The notes below the pieces were generated by a model that saw nothing but the letters and a program-made list of their open reading frames with translations, made no database searches and had not been told where the DNA came from. Made by a program: the position numbers and the translations under genes. 51,039 nt of DNA from Eubacteriales bacterium (GTDB lineage Bacteria > Bacillota > Clostridia > Christensenellales > Aristaeellaceae): NCBI GenBank assembly GCA_028701335.1, contig JAQVQY010000003.1, positions 1 through 51,039 on the forward strand. The letters are read 5' to 3'. Positions within the stretch are counted from its first letter, which is position 1. Each line of letters begins with the position of its first letter. Of this stretch, positions 33,892-42,307 are shown one piece after another.

Positions 33892-34820
33892 TCAACACGC
33901 TGACACTCAACCCGGCCATCGACCATATATTCTATCTGGACCGGCTGGAGCGCAATGTCACCAACCGCTTAAGATCAACGGCGGTTTCCGTTGGCGGGAA
34001 GGGAACCCACGTGTCCGTCAACCTGAAACTCATGGGTAGCGATTCCCGCGCGTTTGGCTTCACCTTTGGGCGAAACGGCGAAAAAATCCTGGAGATGCTT
34101 AAAGAGGCGGAGGTCAGTTCACGCTTTGTTCACGGTGAAGGCCAGGAAAGCCGGGACAATTATCTTCTGGTGGAGGAGAAAACCCGGGACTGCACGCTCA
34201 TCACCCAGACGGGACCTATGCCGGATGAAGAGCAGCTCTCAACACTTATTGACGTGATGGCCCGGGAGATCCAGCCCGGGGATGACCTGCTGCTCTCCGG
34301 CGATGTATCCAACTTCGGGGGACGGGATATCTATGCCTGGATTCTGGAAAGGCTGTCAGACAAAAAGCTCAGGGTGTTTCTGGACGCCAGCGGAGAGACC
34401 CTAAGGGCGGGAATCACGCGCAAACCGTTTCTCATCAAGCCCAACCTGGACGAGCTGGCGGCGCTGACGGGCAGTGTTCCCGGAAGCTTTAAGGAGGTGG
34501 CAAAGGCCATTGGGGGACTGGACGCGCTGGGGATTGAGGTTATCGCCGTTTCCCTGGGCGGGAGCGGCTCCCTGGTCCGCGCGGAGGGCAGGTTGTACCA
34601 TGCGGCAGCGCCCAATGTGGCTGTTTACAACACGGTGGGCTGCGGCGACTGTTACATGGCCGGCCTGATACACGCGTTTGACCGGGGTTTTTCTATGGAA
34701 GAAGCAATCTGCTGTGCCACCGCCGTATCGGCCGCCAAAGCGGAAAACCCCCTGTCCGTGGGTTTTGAGCTTGAAAGGGCTAGGGAACTCATGGAATCTG
34801 TCAGCGTTGAACTTATATGA
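33888..34820 (+). CDS. PfkB-family kinase (1-phosphofructokinase-like)
   Basis: This 310-residue ribokinase-fold kinase has the FruK/LacC-type beginning (TLNPAIDH), GGKGTHVS near 40, and the C-terminal PfkB signature as NTVGCGDCYMAG (about 246-257), where the catalytic Asp is kept but the usual Ala is Cys. FruK-like enzymes convert a ketose-1-phosphate to the 1,6-bisphosphate. No PTS fructose permease is near, so the ketose phosphate would have to come from the neighbouring FGGY kinases. It overlaps the FGGY kinase gene by four bases (ATGA). Confidence 0.87.
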   Translation: MINTLTLNPAIDHIFYLDRLERNVTNRLRSTAVSVGGKGTHVSVNLKLMGSDSRAFGFTFGRNGEKILEMLKEAEVSSRFVHGEGQESRDNYLLVEEKTRDCTLITQTGPMPDEEQLSTLIDVMAREIQPGDDLLLSGDVSNFGGRDIYAWILERLSDKKLRVFLDASGETLRAGITRKPFLIKPNLDELAALTGSVPGSFKEVAKAIGGLDALGIEVIAVSLGGSGSLVRAEGRLYHAAAPNVAVYNTVGCGDCYMAGLIHAFDRGFSMEEAICCATAVSAAKAENPLSVGFELERARELMESVSVELI

Positions 34821-34836
34821 TATGGAAGGAGCAAAC

Positions 34837-35442
34837 ATGGGGAATCTGTCATACCTGGGTATGCGGGAGGAAATGTGCGTCACCGCCAAAAATATGTGGG
34901 ACCGCCGGCTGACCAACGCCGCGGGCGGCAACTTCGCCGTCAGGGTGGATGAAAACCGGATTCTGATCACCCCTTCCCTGATGTCGGAACGGAAGCGCTG
35001 CTGCCTTGAACCTGAGGACATCCTGCTGATTGATTATGAGGAGAATATCCTGGAAGGCAGCGGCAAGCTGTCCCGGGAGAGCGACATGCATATCATGCTG
35101 CTGTCACGCTTTGAAAACATCCGGGCCACCATCCACGCGCATCCCTTCCACTGTATGCCCTACATCGCATTCGCCAAGCCCATTCCCAATGTGACGGAGG
35201 CGACCATGGGGCGGGGGGTTGTGGAGTGCATCCCCTATACCAAAGCGTACACGCCTGAACTGGCGCAGAGGGTCTACGAGTATTTTAACGCCCGGCGCGA
35301 GCTGGCGGAGCGCAAGCCCATCGGAGTGATCCAGGAGAAGCACGGCGTGGTGGTGTCAGGCCCGGACTTGTTCATGGCGTATTCGATGCTGGAGAGAATT
35401 GAGGCGGACGCCTACTGCGGCATCGCCAAATCCCTGATATAA
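34837..35442 (+). CDS. Class II aldolase/adducin family (L-fuculose-phosphate-type)
   Basis: This 201-residue zinc aldolase has the substrate and zinc residues visible: Gly/Asn in AAGGNF, a catalytic Glu in SRESDMH (about 84), and His residues in IHAHPFH (about 102-106) and EKHG (about 168). FucA/RhaD-type aldolases cleave L-ketose-1-phosphates to DHAP and lactaldehyde or glycolaldehyde. ATG 34837 is six bases after AAGGAG; a longer in-frame version is contained in the PfkB gene and is rejected. It stands next to a rhamnulokinase-like gene, supporting a deoxysugar or ketopentose phosphate as substrate. Confidence 0.87.
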   Translation: MGNLSYLGMREEMCVTAKNMWDRRLTNAAGGNFAVRVDENRILITPSLMSERKRCCLEPEDILLIDYEENILEGSGKLSRESDMHIMLLSRFENIRATIHAHPFHCMPYIAFAKPIPNVTEATMGRGVVECIPYTKAYTPELAQRVYEYFNARRELAERKPIGVIQEKHGVVVSGPDLFMAYSMLERIEADAYCGIAKSLI

Positions 35443-35453
35443 GGCGCGGGCTG

Positions 35454-36932
35454 ATGAAGGAGTATCTGGCGTTTGACCTGGGCGCTTCCAGCGGAAAAAT
35501 TATCCGCGGCAGCTTTGAGGGGGAAATACTCACCCTGTCCCAGGAGCACGTATTCCCCAATCAGATTATTCAGCTCGGGGAGGGGCTTTATTGGGATTTC
35601 CTGAATATCTTTGACCAGATGCGCACAGGGCTTCAGAAAGCTGCCGCAAGAAAGCCTTTTGATTCCTTTGGCGTCGACAGCTTCAACAATGATTTTTCCT
35701 TCATAAGCCCGGGCGGCGGGCTGCTCCAGCCAGTCCGGTCCTACCGGGACCCGCGTACCAGGCGGCATGAAGAGGCTATATACCAGAAAATCAGCCGCCG
35801 GGACCTCTACCGGCTCACAGGCAACCAGCTGGCGCCCTTCAATACCTTCATGCAGCTGGCCGCCATGCGGGAAGACGGGGAAGACGCCTGGCTGGACCGG
35901 GGGGCAAGGCTGCTGTTCTTGCCCGATTTGATGGGGTATTACCTGACCGGAGAGCAGTATACGGAATACTCCGTCGCGGCGGAAACGCAGATGCTGGACT
36001 GGGACAGCAGGGACTGGATTGAAGAACTGCTGAAACTGCTGGACATCAGACGGGAGACGTTTGCCCCCATTGTCATGCCGGGGAGCATTGCCGGGCAGGC
36101 ATCCGCATCCTTCCTGAAGCAGAACGGTCTGCCAACCTTTCGCCATGTGGCGGTCTGCGAACATGACACCGCTTCCGCGTTCCTGGCGGCTCCGGCGGGC
36201 GCGGATACCGCTACCCTTTCCTGCGGCACCTGGACCATCCTGGGAGCGGAAAACGACAGGCCGGTTATTACGGATTTCGGCTTCCGGCATAATATTGCCA
36301 ACGAGGGCAGCCTGAAAGGCCATCACCGCATATGCTACAACGTGATGGGCTTGTGGATCCTTCAACAGCTTAAGGCGGATATGGCATCCCAGGGGCAGCT
36401 TTTCACATACGGCGAAATCCAGGAATCAGCCATCGCGTCCGCGCCCTTTCAGGCCATTATCAATCCGGACGACCCGGTTTTCTACCCGCCAGGCAGAATG
36501 GAGCAAACCCTCCGGGAGAACACGCTGGAGGGAAAAAGGCGTATGAAGGATGCGGAACCGGGCTTACTGTTCCGCATGGTTTATGAGAGCCTTGCGCTCC
36601 AATACCGCTGGGCGCTTTCAAAACTGGAAACGCTGCTGGCGCGGAAATTAGGCGCCGTCAGCCTGATTGGCGGGGGCGCCAGGGATAAAGTGTTGTGCCA
36701 GTTCACCGCCAACGCGCTCAACCTGCCCGTGATCGCCGGTCCTGTGGAAGCGAGCTCCGCGGGTAATATCCTGGTGCAGATGCTGGCGGACAGCGCCATC
36801 GCGAGTATCTGCCAGGGGCGGGATATCATTCGAAAATCCTTTGATTTGACAACATATCTGCCGCGCGATGTGCCGGCTTGGAATGAGCAGTACCAGCGCT
36901 TTCTGACCCTGGCACATCCTGAAGAAGAATAG
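35454..36932 (+). CDS. rhaB: Rhamnulokinase-like FGGY kinase
   Basis: This 492-residue FGGY kinase looks like rhamnulokinase in its beginning (FDLGASSGKII), the YWDFLNIFD stretch near 45, the RSYRDPRT substrate-domain segment near 95, and the CGTWTILG motif near 260. Rhamnulokinase phosphorylates L-rhamnulose at C1, and the class II aldolase just upstream would split the product. It ends the plus operon and converges on the DUF5054 gene. Specificity for rhamnulose itself is inferred; no canonical rhamnose isomerase (RhaA) is present in the window. Confidence 0.8.
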   Translation: MKEYLAFDLGASSGKIIRGSFEGEILTLSQEHVFPNQIIQLGEGLYWDFLNIFDQMRTGLQKAAARKPFDSFGVDSFNNDFSFISPGGGLLQPVRSYRDPRTRRHEEAIYQKISRRDLYRLTGNQLAPFNTFMQLAAMREDGEDAWLDRGARLLFLPDLMGYYLTGEQYTEYSVAAETQMLDWDSRDWIEELLKLLDIRRETFAPIVMPGSIAGQASASFLKQNGLPTFRHVAVCEHDTASAFLAAPAGADTATLSCGTWTILGAENDRPVITDFGFRHNIANEGSLKGHHRICYNVMGLWILQQLKADMASQGQLFTYGEIQESAIASAPFQAIINPDDPVFYPPGRMEQTLRENTLEGKRRMKDAEPGLLFRMVYESLALQYRWALSKLETLLARKLGAVSLIGGGARDKVLCQFTANALNLPVIAGPVEASSAGNILVQMLADSAIASICQGRDIIRKSFDLTTYLPRDVPAWNEQYQRFLTLAHPEEE

Positions 36933-36942
36933 GCCTGGCTCA

Positions 36943-36961
36943 CCGCCGCTTCATTCGGCGG
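36943..36961. terminator. Hairpin between convergent operons
   Basis: CCGCCG and CGGCGG pair around a seven-base loop between the rhamnulokinase stop and the DUF5054 stop. No T tract follows on either strand, so any termination function is weak and uncertain. Confidence 0.35.
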
Positions 36962-39026
36962 AGATCTCAATCACAAAGCGGCAGAGGATATCCTCCCCAT
37001 ACCACATTTTGAAGTTCGTCCCCCAGAGGTTGTTGTAAAGGTTAAAAAAGGCTGTACCGTAGTCAATGTCTCCGCCGAATTCCAGCAGATCGGGCTGGCC
37101 AAGGGCCGCCAGGGGAGAATCCAGCGAGGATATCTGAATTTCGCGGCCGTCCTTGTCCGTCCACAACAGCCCGTCCATGCCATGCACCCGAAGATTTCCG
37201 TTTTCTGCGTGGACAGCGGGATTAATCCACTGCCCAATTTTGCGCAGGCGGATTTCTGCGGCATCTTCCATGGAAAACTTGATAAACAGCGCTTCCGGCT
37301 TGCGGTTGGCGGGCTTACCATACAGATGCAGGCGGACTTCAAGGCCTTTGGAGATGGGGCAGAGGCGCATCCTGAAACCCGCCGGGCAGCCCGCGGACAG
37401 CTGCGGGGCTGTTTCAAAGGGGCCCTCGATTTGCAGCGCTTTATCGTCCAGGGTAATCCGGCTTATCTCCGGCACGTGGTTGACGCTGTCCCGGGGGGCA
37501 TCGCTGTCCTCAGCGCCGGGCTTGCCATAGTCCGCGATAGCCCAGTCCCGGTTTTTGGAGAAATCGTACATATAGTGATTGAACAGGCGGTCGTAAGACT
37601 GAAAGCCCGTCTCTTGGTAAAAGGGCATCCCCATGCGGAGTTGAGCGCCTGAAGGGGCCTTTAGCAACAACTCTCCCTCCCTGAATTCTGCCCGAAAGGG
37701 GCTCAGAGGACTTGCGCCAACGGGGGCTTTCCTGCCGGCCCGACCGGGGGGCTTGATGCCTTCCTCCAGTCGCGCCAGCGCCATTTCCGCTTCATCATGA
37801 AGCATCCTGGGCAGAAGCGACACAGCTGTGGCGATATAGTCCCGCTGCTCCTGGTGGGAGCGCTCAAACAGCGAGAAGCTCCGGGTCTCCCAGGTGATAT
37901 CTTTGGGCCTGACCCGCTCAAACTCCACTTTGGCGAAGCGGCCTGTGCTTTCATATGGCGTTCCGATATAACTGTCCGCGGGGATTACGTCCTTCGCCCG
38001 TGCCCTGTCAAAATCCTTGCGGCGCCAGGAAGTGAAGTCCGACAGGAACTTCTTCTGGTCAAGGCCCCAGGTGTGCTCGCACACCAACAACAGGCCTTCC
38101 AGGAAGGCGTCCCGGATCGGCCTGCCATCCGGCATGGGGCCTGGAGCGCACTGCCAGGCTTCTTCCCGGTCCCATTTCCTGGCCAGGCGCTCCATGGCCC
38201 TGAGCTGCGCCGTCTTCTTTGGGTCAGATCCCACACCGTGAATCCAGGTATCGCCGATTTCACCCCGGATGACGGGCAGGCTGTTTTCCAGCGGCCGCAG
38301 GCTTTCGGCAAAGGCGTCCAGCGTGGACGCTGCCACCTCAGCACCCGGGAACCGGGCTTCCAGTTCCTTATGGGCTTCCATCAGGCGCTCAGCCTTGGGA
38401 GGGCCGGCGTTGTCATCGCTGTGCAGGAGGTACAGCGCCTCATCATGGCCTTCCGGCCAGGTGAGGCCGCCGTAGCTGCGGGAGTAGGCGGTCATGATCC
38501 GCCGCCCCTGCGGATTTTCCCACATGAAAAGGGGCGGAACCTGGGGCATGTGGGCGGCTCCGTTGACGCCGATGTGTAGGAACGCCACGCCGGCATCCAG
38601 AAGGGGGGCCACGATGCCCACCGTGTGGCCCGGCACATCAGTCATTTTCGCCGCGATGGTCTTGCGCCCATAGCGGGCGTCCAGCCGCCCGGCGATACGA
38701 ATCCCTGCCTCAAACAGTTCCTGGCCGCACAGCTCCGAATGGGTGGTGAAGGGGAGAGCGTGGTAAGCGATATCTTTGGCACGGATGGCCCCGTCCAGTT
38801 GCTGAAGGGCGTCTCCCTTTAGCGTCCTGAGCGCCAGGTCCAGGATATAGCTGCCTACCGTCCACACAAAGCGCTTTGGTTTCCCGGGCGCGTTGGTCTC
38901 TTTGGCCAAACGGATGGCGGCGGGGATAAAGCTGTACAGATAATGGTCGACGACATTGGCTGAAAAATCAGTAAAGCCGATGTCCAGGTGCGTTTTGAAA
39001 ACCACGTGTACCTTTCGGATGCTCAT
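36951..39026 (-). CDS. DUF5054 protein, GH38-like hydrolase
   Basis: This 691-residue protein begins with the GH38-like N-terminal motif HLDIGFTDF (about 13-21). It continues through a TDVPGHT motif, a SYGGLTWPEG stretch typical of DUF5054, and a helical then beta-rich C-terminal part. GH38 alpha-mannosidases use an Asp nucleophile and zinc bound by His and Asp; the HxD pair is present here, but the other sites I cannot confirm. It has no signal peptide, so it acts on imported material. The ATGA overlap with the PHP-domain gene and the MalEFG-type importer upstream place it in a glycan or glycoside uptake operon. Confidence 0.85.
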   Translation of the reverse strand: MSIRKVHVVFKTHLDIGFTDFSANVVDHYLYSFIPAAIRLAKETNAPGKPKRFVWTVGSYILDLALRTLKGDALQQLDGAIRAKDIAYHALPFTTHSELCGQELFEAGIRIAGRLDARYGRKTIAAKMTDVPGHTVGIVAPLLDAGVAFLHIGVNGAAHMPQVPPLFMWENPQGRRIMTAYSRSYGGLTWPEGHDEALYLLHSDDNAGPPKAERLMEAHKELEARFPGAEVAASTLDAFAESLRPLENSLPVIRGEIGDTWIHGVGSDPKKTAQLRAMERLARKWDREEAWQCAPGPMPDGRPIRDAFLEGLLLVCEHTWGLDQKKFLSDFTSWRRKDFDRARAKDVIPADSYIGTPYESTGRFAKVEFERVRPKDITWETRSFSLFERSHQEQRDYIATAVSLLPRMLHDEAEMALARLEEGIKPPGRAGRKAPVGASPLSPFRAEFREGELLLKAPSGAQLRMGMPFYQETGFQSYDRLFNHYMYDFSKNRDWAIADYGKPGAEDSDAPRDSVNHVPEISRITLDDKALQIEGPFETAPQLSAGCPAGFRMRLCPISKGLEVRLHLYGKPANRKPEALFIKFSMEDAAEIRLRKIGQWINPAVHAENGNLRVHGMDGLLWTDKDGREIQISSLDSPLAALGQPDLLEFGGDIDYGTAFFNLYNNLWGTNFKMWYGEDILCRFVIEISAE

Positions 39027-40339
39027 TGGGGCGCCTCCCTGCCGGGCCTTAGGTAGATGGGGTTTGAGATGGAAGTCAGGGTCCTGAAGCCGCCCGGCAA
39101 CGCGCGCCTGACTTCCGCCCGGACGAACAGGCTGCCTGACACATCAACCTCTGCTTCATATTTAAAGCATTTTCCGGGCTTATCACTGAAGACGCGGCCG
39201 GTTTGGTTCATTAGCAGCACTTCGTCCTCCTGCAGGAGGCCGCCGATCCGAAGCCGAAGAGGCGCCTGCCCGCCCATATAAATGTCCCCCATCCGGGCCT
39301 CCCCCATCTCAAGGGAAATATGGGGAGCGTCCACGCTCATGCCGATGAAGGCGTGGCCGCTTTTCATGGCGTCCAGGATATCGCTCTTCCCGTTGGATTT
39401 GGCGTACAGGAAAGTGGCGGGTGTGGCGTAATTCCTGAACAGCTGGGCATGGTGGCTGTCACTGCCCCCGATCACAGGGCGGATCTGCCCCTGGCAAAGC
39501 TGGCCGTGCCACAGGTCGATGGCTTTCTGGTTGTCGGGAGTATGGGCGCCGTTCCAAATCTCCATCATGTCATAGGAGACAGCGTTCCCAAGGCCAAATG
39601 TCCAGGGGCAGTTGCCATCACAGGGGTGGTTGATGGAAATCAGGGCGCCGTTCGCCCTGCCCTCCCGCATGATGGCCAGCACTTCCTCAGGAGTGTTGGC
39701 CGTATAGGTCTTAATCGGCCGGCTTACACCAAACAGGTTATAGTGCCCGCCGTAATAGGTGACCTCAACGCCCGGCAGCACGGCGATGTCCGGGAAGGAG
39801 CGAATGAAGGTGTTTGACGCCATGCTGTTGTGGTCGGTGATGAACAGGAAGTCCAGCCTGTCCTGCCGGGCGCGGGCGATGGCCTCCTCTACGGTATACC
39901 AGCCGTCTGAATGGACTGTGTGGGTGTGGCAGTCGCCCTTAAGGAGAACGGGTTCCTTGGGTGTCTGGGTGATGCTGATGGACACAGGGCAGCCGTCCTC
40001 ATGCACCTTGTAGGCCCCCAAAACAATGCGCCATGTGCCGGCATGCAAAGGAAAGCCTATATAACCCGGGGTGGCGCAGTTCTCATGGATGGTAATTTCG
40101 CGCCGCTCGGAGCCGGAGGCGCCCACCAGTGTCCCGTCCGGCGCTTCCAGCGCCAGGTCAATGATGTTTAATTCTCCGCGCAGTGTGATACCAGGACCGC
40201 CGGGGAATTCCCGGTGCCGGGTGTAATCATAGGTAATGGTTAGGGACGCCGTATGCAGCCCCATTTCGAATGGGATGCGCAGATACTGCCGCTCCTCCTG
40301 GGGCGTGACCAGCCGGGTAAAAGTTTTAACTGTTTCCAT
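39023..40339 (-). CDS. CehA/McbA-like metallohydrolase (PHP domain)
   Basis: This 438-residue protein has an N-terminal beta-rich domain of about 135 residues, then a PHP metallohydrolase domain with GDCHTHTVHSDG (about 134-145) and FITDHN near 169. These hold the His and Asp ligands of the trinuclear PHP site. Such proteins hydrolyse phosphoesters, carbamates or other small esters. It has no signal peptide. ATG 40339 is used; an in-frame TTG at 40345 lies closer to an AAAGGA element and is an alternative. It precedes DUF5054 with a four-base overlap, so the two are co-translated. Confidence 0.82.
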   Translation of the reverse strand: METVKTFTRLVTPQEERQYLRIPFEMGLHTASLTITYDYTRHREFPGGPGITLRGELNIIDLALEAPDGTLVGASGSERREITIHENCATPGYIGFPLHAGTWRIVLGAYKVHEDGCPVSISITQTPKEPVLLKGDCHTHTVHSDGWYTVEEAIARARQDRLDFLFITDHNSMASNTFIRSFPDIAVLPGVEVTYYGGHYNLFGVSRPIKTYTANTPEEVLAIMREGRANGALISINHPCDGNCPWTFGLGNAVSYDMMEIWNGAHTPDNQKAIDLWHGQLCQGQIRPVIGGSDSHHAQLFRNYATPATFLYAKSNGKSDILDAMKSGHAFIGMSVDAPHISLEMGEARMGDIYMGGQAPLRLRIGGLLQEDEVLLMNQTGRVFSDKPGKCFKYEAEVDVSGSLFVRAEVRRALPGGFRTLTSISNPIYLRPGREAPQ

Positions 40340-40361
40340 GCCCAATTGCCTATTCCTTTCC

Positions 40362-41258
40362 TTAACCCTTGGACGCGCCCAGGGTCAGCCCGCCGATGAG
40401 GAAGCGCTGAGCAAGGCTGTAGAGCAACAGCAGGGGGATTACCGTAATTACAATCGCCGCCATCCGGGCGTTGTCATACACCTGCAAAACCCCCGAGGTG
40501 GAATCGGTGGGCTGGGTGAGCTGGCGCAGGATAATCGGAAGCGTGAACAATTCCGGCTTGGTGGTTATGATCAGCGGAATCATAAAGGAGTTCCACTTCC
40601 CAATAAAGTCCAGGAAGGTGATGGCTGCCAGCCCCGGGAGGGACAGCGGCAGATAGATGGAGAAAAATATCCGCAGTTCAGACGCGTTATCTATCCGGGC
40701 GGACTCCGACAGCGACTCGGGGACGGAGAGGAAATAATTGCGCATGAGCATGATGGAAAACGCGCTGACCAGCCCGTTTAAAATCAGGCCCAGGTAGCTG
40801 TCAATCAGCCCCAGAGATTTGTTGAGCGAGAAGATGGACACCAGCGTCAGGTCTCCCGGGATCATCATGGTGATCAGCACGCCGGTGGCTATGGCTTTGC
40901 GGAAGGGCAGTTCCCGCTGGATCAGGACATAGCCGGCCATGGCGGAGATAATCACGGTGAAAAAGGTTCCCACAACGGACACAAAGCTGGAGTTTTTAAA
41001 GGCCTGGCCCAGGTTGCGCGCGTTCCAGATGAAGGTGTAGCCCTCCGTGGAAAACTCTTTGGGCCAGAGGGTGACGTCCGCCACCTGGGAAGCAGTGTTG
41101 CTGGAAAATGATATGGCCAGGACATTGAGCATGGGAAGTATCATGATCAGGAAAACCAGCATCAGCAGCACCCAGTTGAATACGCGCTCCGCCGGCCGCA
41201 GCTGGTTGCGGAAAGGCCTGGACACCCTTTCGGAACGTTCAAAGATTGGCGTTCTCAT
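40362..41258 (-). CDS. Carbohydrate ABC transporter permease (MalG/CUT1)
   Basis: This 298-residue protein has six predicted membrane segments. The EAA-loop region carries SARIDNASELRIFFSIYLP (about 190-210) for contact with an ATPase, and the C-terminal segment is typical of MalG/UgpE permeases. It follows a MalF-type permease by 13 bases. AAGGAGG precedes ATG 41258, and a longer in-frame start at 41315 would enter the upstream gene. No ATPase gene is in the operon, so the importer must use a shared MsmX-like ATPase encoded elsewhere. Confidence 0.9.
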   Translation of the reverse strand: MRTPIFERSERVSRPFRNQLRPAERVFNWVLLMLVFLIMILPMLNVLAISFSSNTASQVADVTLWPKEFSTEGYTFIWNARNLGQAFKNSSFVSVVGTFFTVIISAMAGYVLIQRELPFRKAIATGVLITMMIPGDLTLVSIFSLNKSLGLIDSYLGLILNGLVSAFSIMLMRNYFLSVPESLSESARIDNASELRIFFSIYLPLSLPGLAAITFLDFIGKWNSFMIPLIITTKPELFTLPIILRQLTQPTDSTSGVLQVYDNARMAAIVITVIPLLLLYSLAQRFLIGGLTLGASKG

Positions 41259-41271
41259 CTCTGCCGCCTCC

Positions 41272-42195
41272 TTAATAGCTGGCGTCCTGCTCATACCGGG
41301 CAATCCTCCTGACAACCACGGTAATCACCAGCGTTAATAGCATGACGATGGTGGCGGCCGCTGTGGCGGTGCCGATCTTAAGCTTCGTGATGCCCTCCTC
41401 GTAGATGTAGAGCAGCAGGGTGCGGATAGAGTCCTTGGTGGCGGGCCGGTTCATCATGAGCACCTGGTCAAAGTTCCTGAGGACACCCGTGGCACCCAGC
41501 ACCAGGAGGGTCTTCACCGTGGGCCAGGCCTGGGGGAGGATGATATAGCGGATCTGCTTCATGCGGCTGGCGCCGTCGATCCGGGCGGCTTCATACAGCG
41601 TTGGGTCGATGCTGACGATGCTGGCGAGGTACAGCACGATGAAGTACCCTGCCTGCTTCCAGGCGTTGGTGAACAGGATTACCGGGCGCCCCCAGGCGGA
41701 TGAGGTGAAGAACGGCAGCCTCTCAAGCCCCAGGGCGGCCAAAAGGTTATTCACCATGCCGTTATGCGCCAATATCTGAAGCCACATGCCGCCCACCACC
41801 GTCCAGGAAAACAGGTAGGGAAGAAAGGTGACCGTCTGGATGAGGGATTTGGCGAAGCGGTTTCTGATCTCGTTGATGGAAATCGCCAGCACCAGGGAGA
41901 CGGCCAGATTGATGAACAGGGACACCGTGCCCACCACGATGGAGTTGCGCATGGAGAGGATGAAAATCGGGTCGTTCAGAACGAAGGCATAGTTGTCCGT
42001 TCCAATATAAACGGGCGCGCCAATCAGCCGCACCCGCTGGAAGCTCTGCACGACGCCCAGGCCCAGGGGATAGAAAGTGAACACCGCGAAGTAGACGAAG
42101 ACCGGGACGATCATCAGATAAATGGCGCGGTACTGCCGCATCTTCCGGAAAAGCCGCTTACGGGCCGCGCGGTCAGGCCTGGCAACTGTGCTCAT
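41272..42195 (-). CDS. Carbohydrate ABC transporter permease (MalF/LplB type)
   Basis: This 307-residue membrane protein has about six hydrophobic segments and the EAA-loop motif YEAARIDGASRMKQIRYI (about 200-217). It is the first permease after the binding protein. ATG 42195 has a GAGGGG element upstream. The in-frame TTG at 42210 overlaps that element and is not used. In many Clostridia such LplB-type permeases pair with MalG-type permeases and a separate ATPase for oligosaccharide import. Confidence 0.9.
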   Translation of the reverse strand: MSTVARPDRAARKRLFRKMRQYRAIYLMIVPVFVYFAVFTFYPLGLGVVQSFQRVRLIGAPVYIGTDNYAFVLNDPIFILSMRNSIVVGTVSLFINLAVSLVLAISINEIRNRFAKSLIQTVTFLPYLFSWTVVGGMWLQILAHNGMVNNLLAALGLERLPFFTSSAWGRPVILFTNAWKQAGYFIVLYLASIVSIDPTLYEAARIDGASRMKQIRYIILPQAWPTVKTLLVLGATGVLRNFDQVLMMNRPATKDSIRTLLLYIYEEGITKLKIGTATAAATIVMLLTLVITVVVRRIARYEQDASY

Positions 42196-42252
42196 GGTCT
42201 TACCCCTCAACGCTGTTCAGATGTTCGTACTCAACATGTGAAGTATATCAGA

Positions 42253-42286
42253 AAGCCGGCCCGTCCGGCAACGGACGGACCAGCTT
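42253..42286 (-). terminator. Intercistronic hairpin after the solute-binding protein gene
   Basis: On the minus strand a 15-base stem with two G-U pairs and a four-base loop lies 22 bases after the binding-protein stop and before the permease gene. No T tract follows. Its place matches the hairpin at 16643-16672, so it probably stabilises the upstream mRNA rather than ends transcription. Confidence 0.6.
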
Positions 42287-42307
42287 GGTCAGATTTGGTT
42301 CCAGGGA

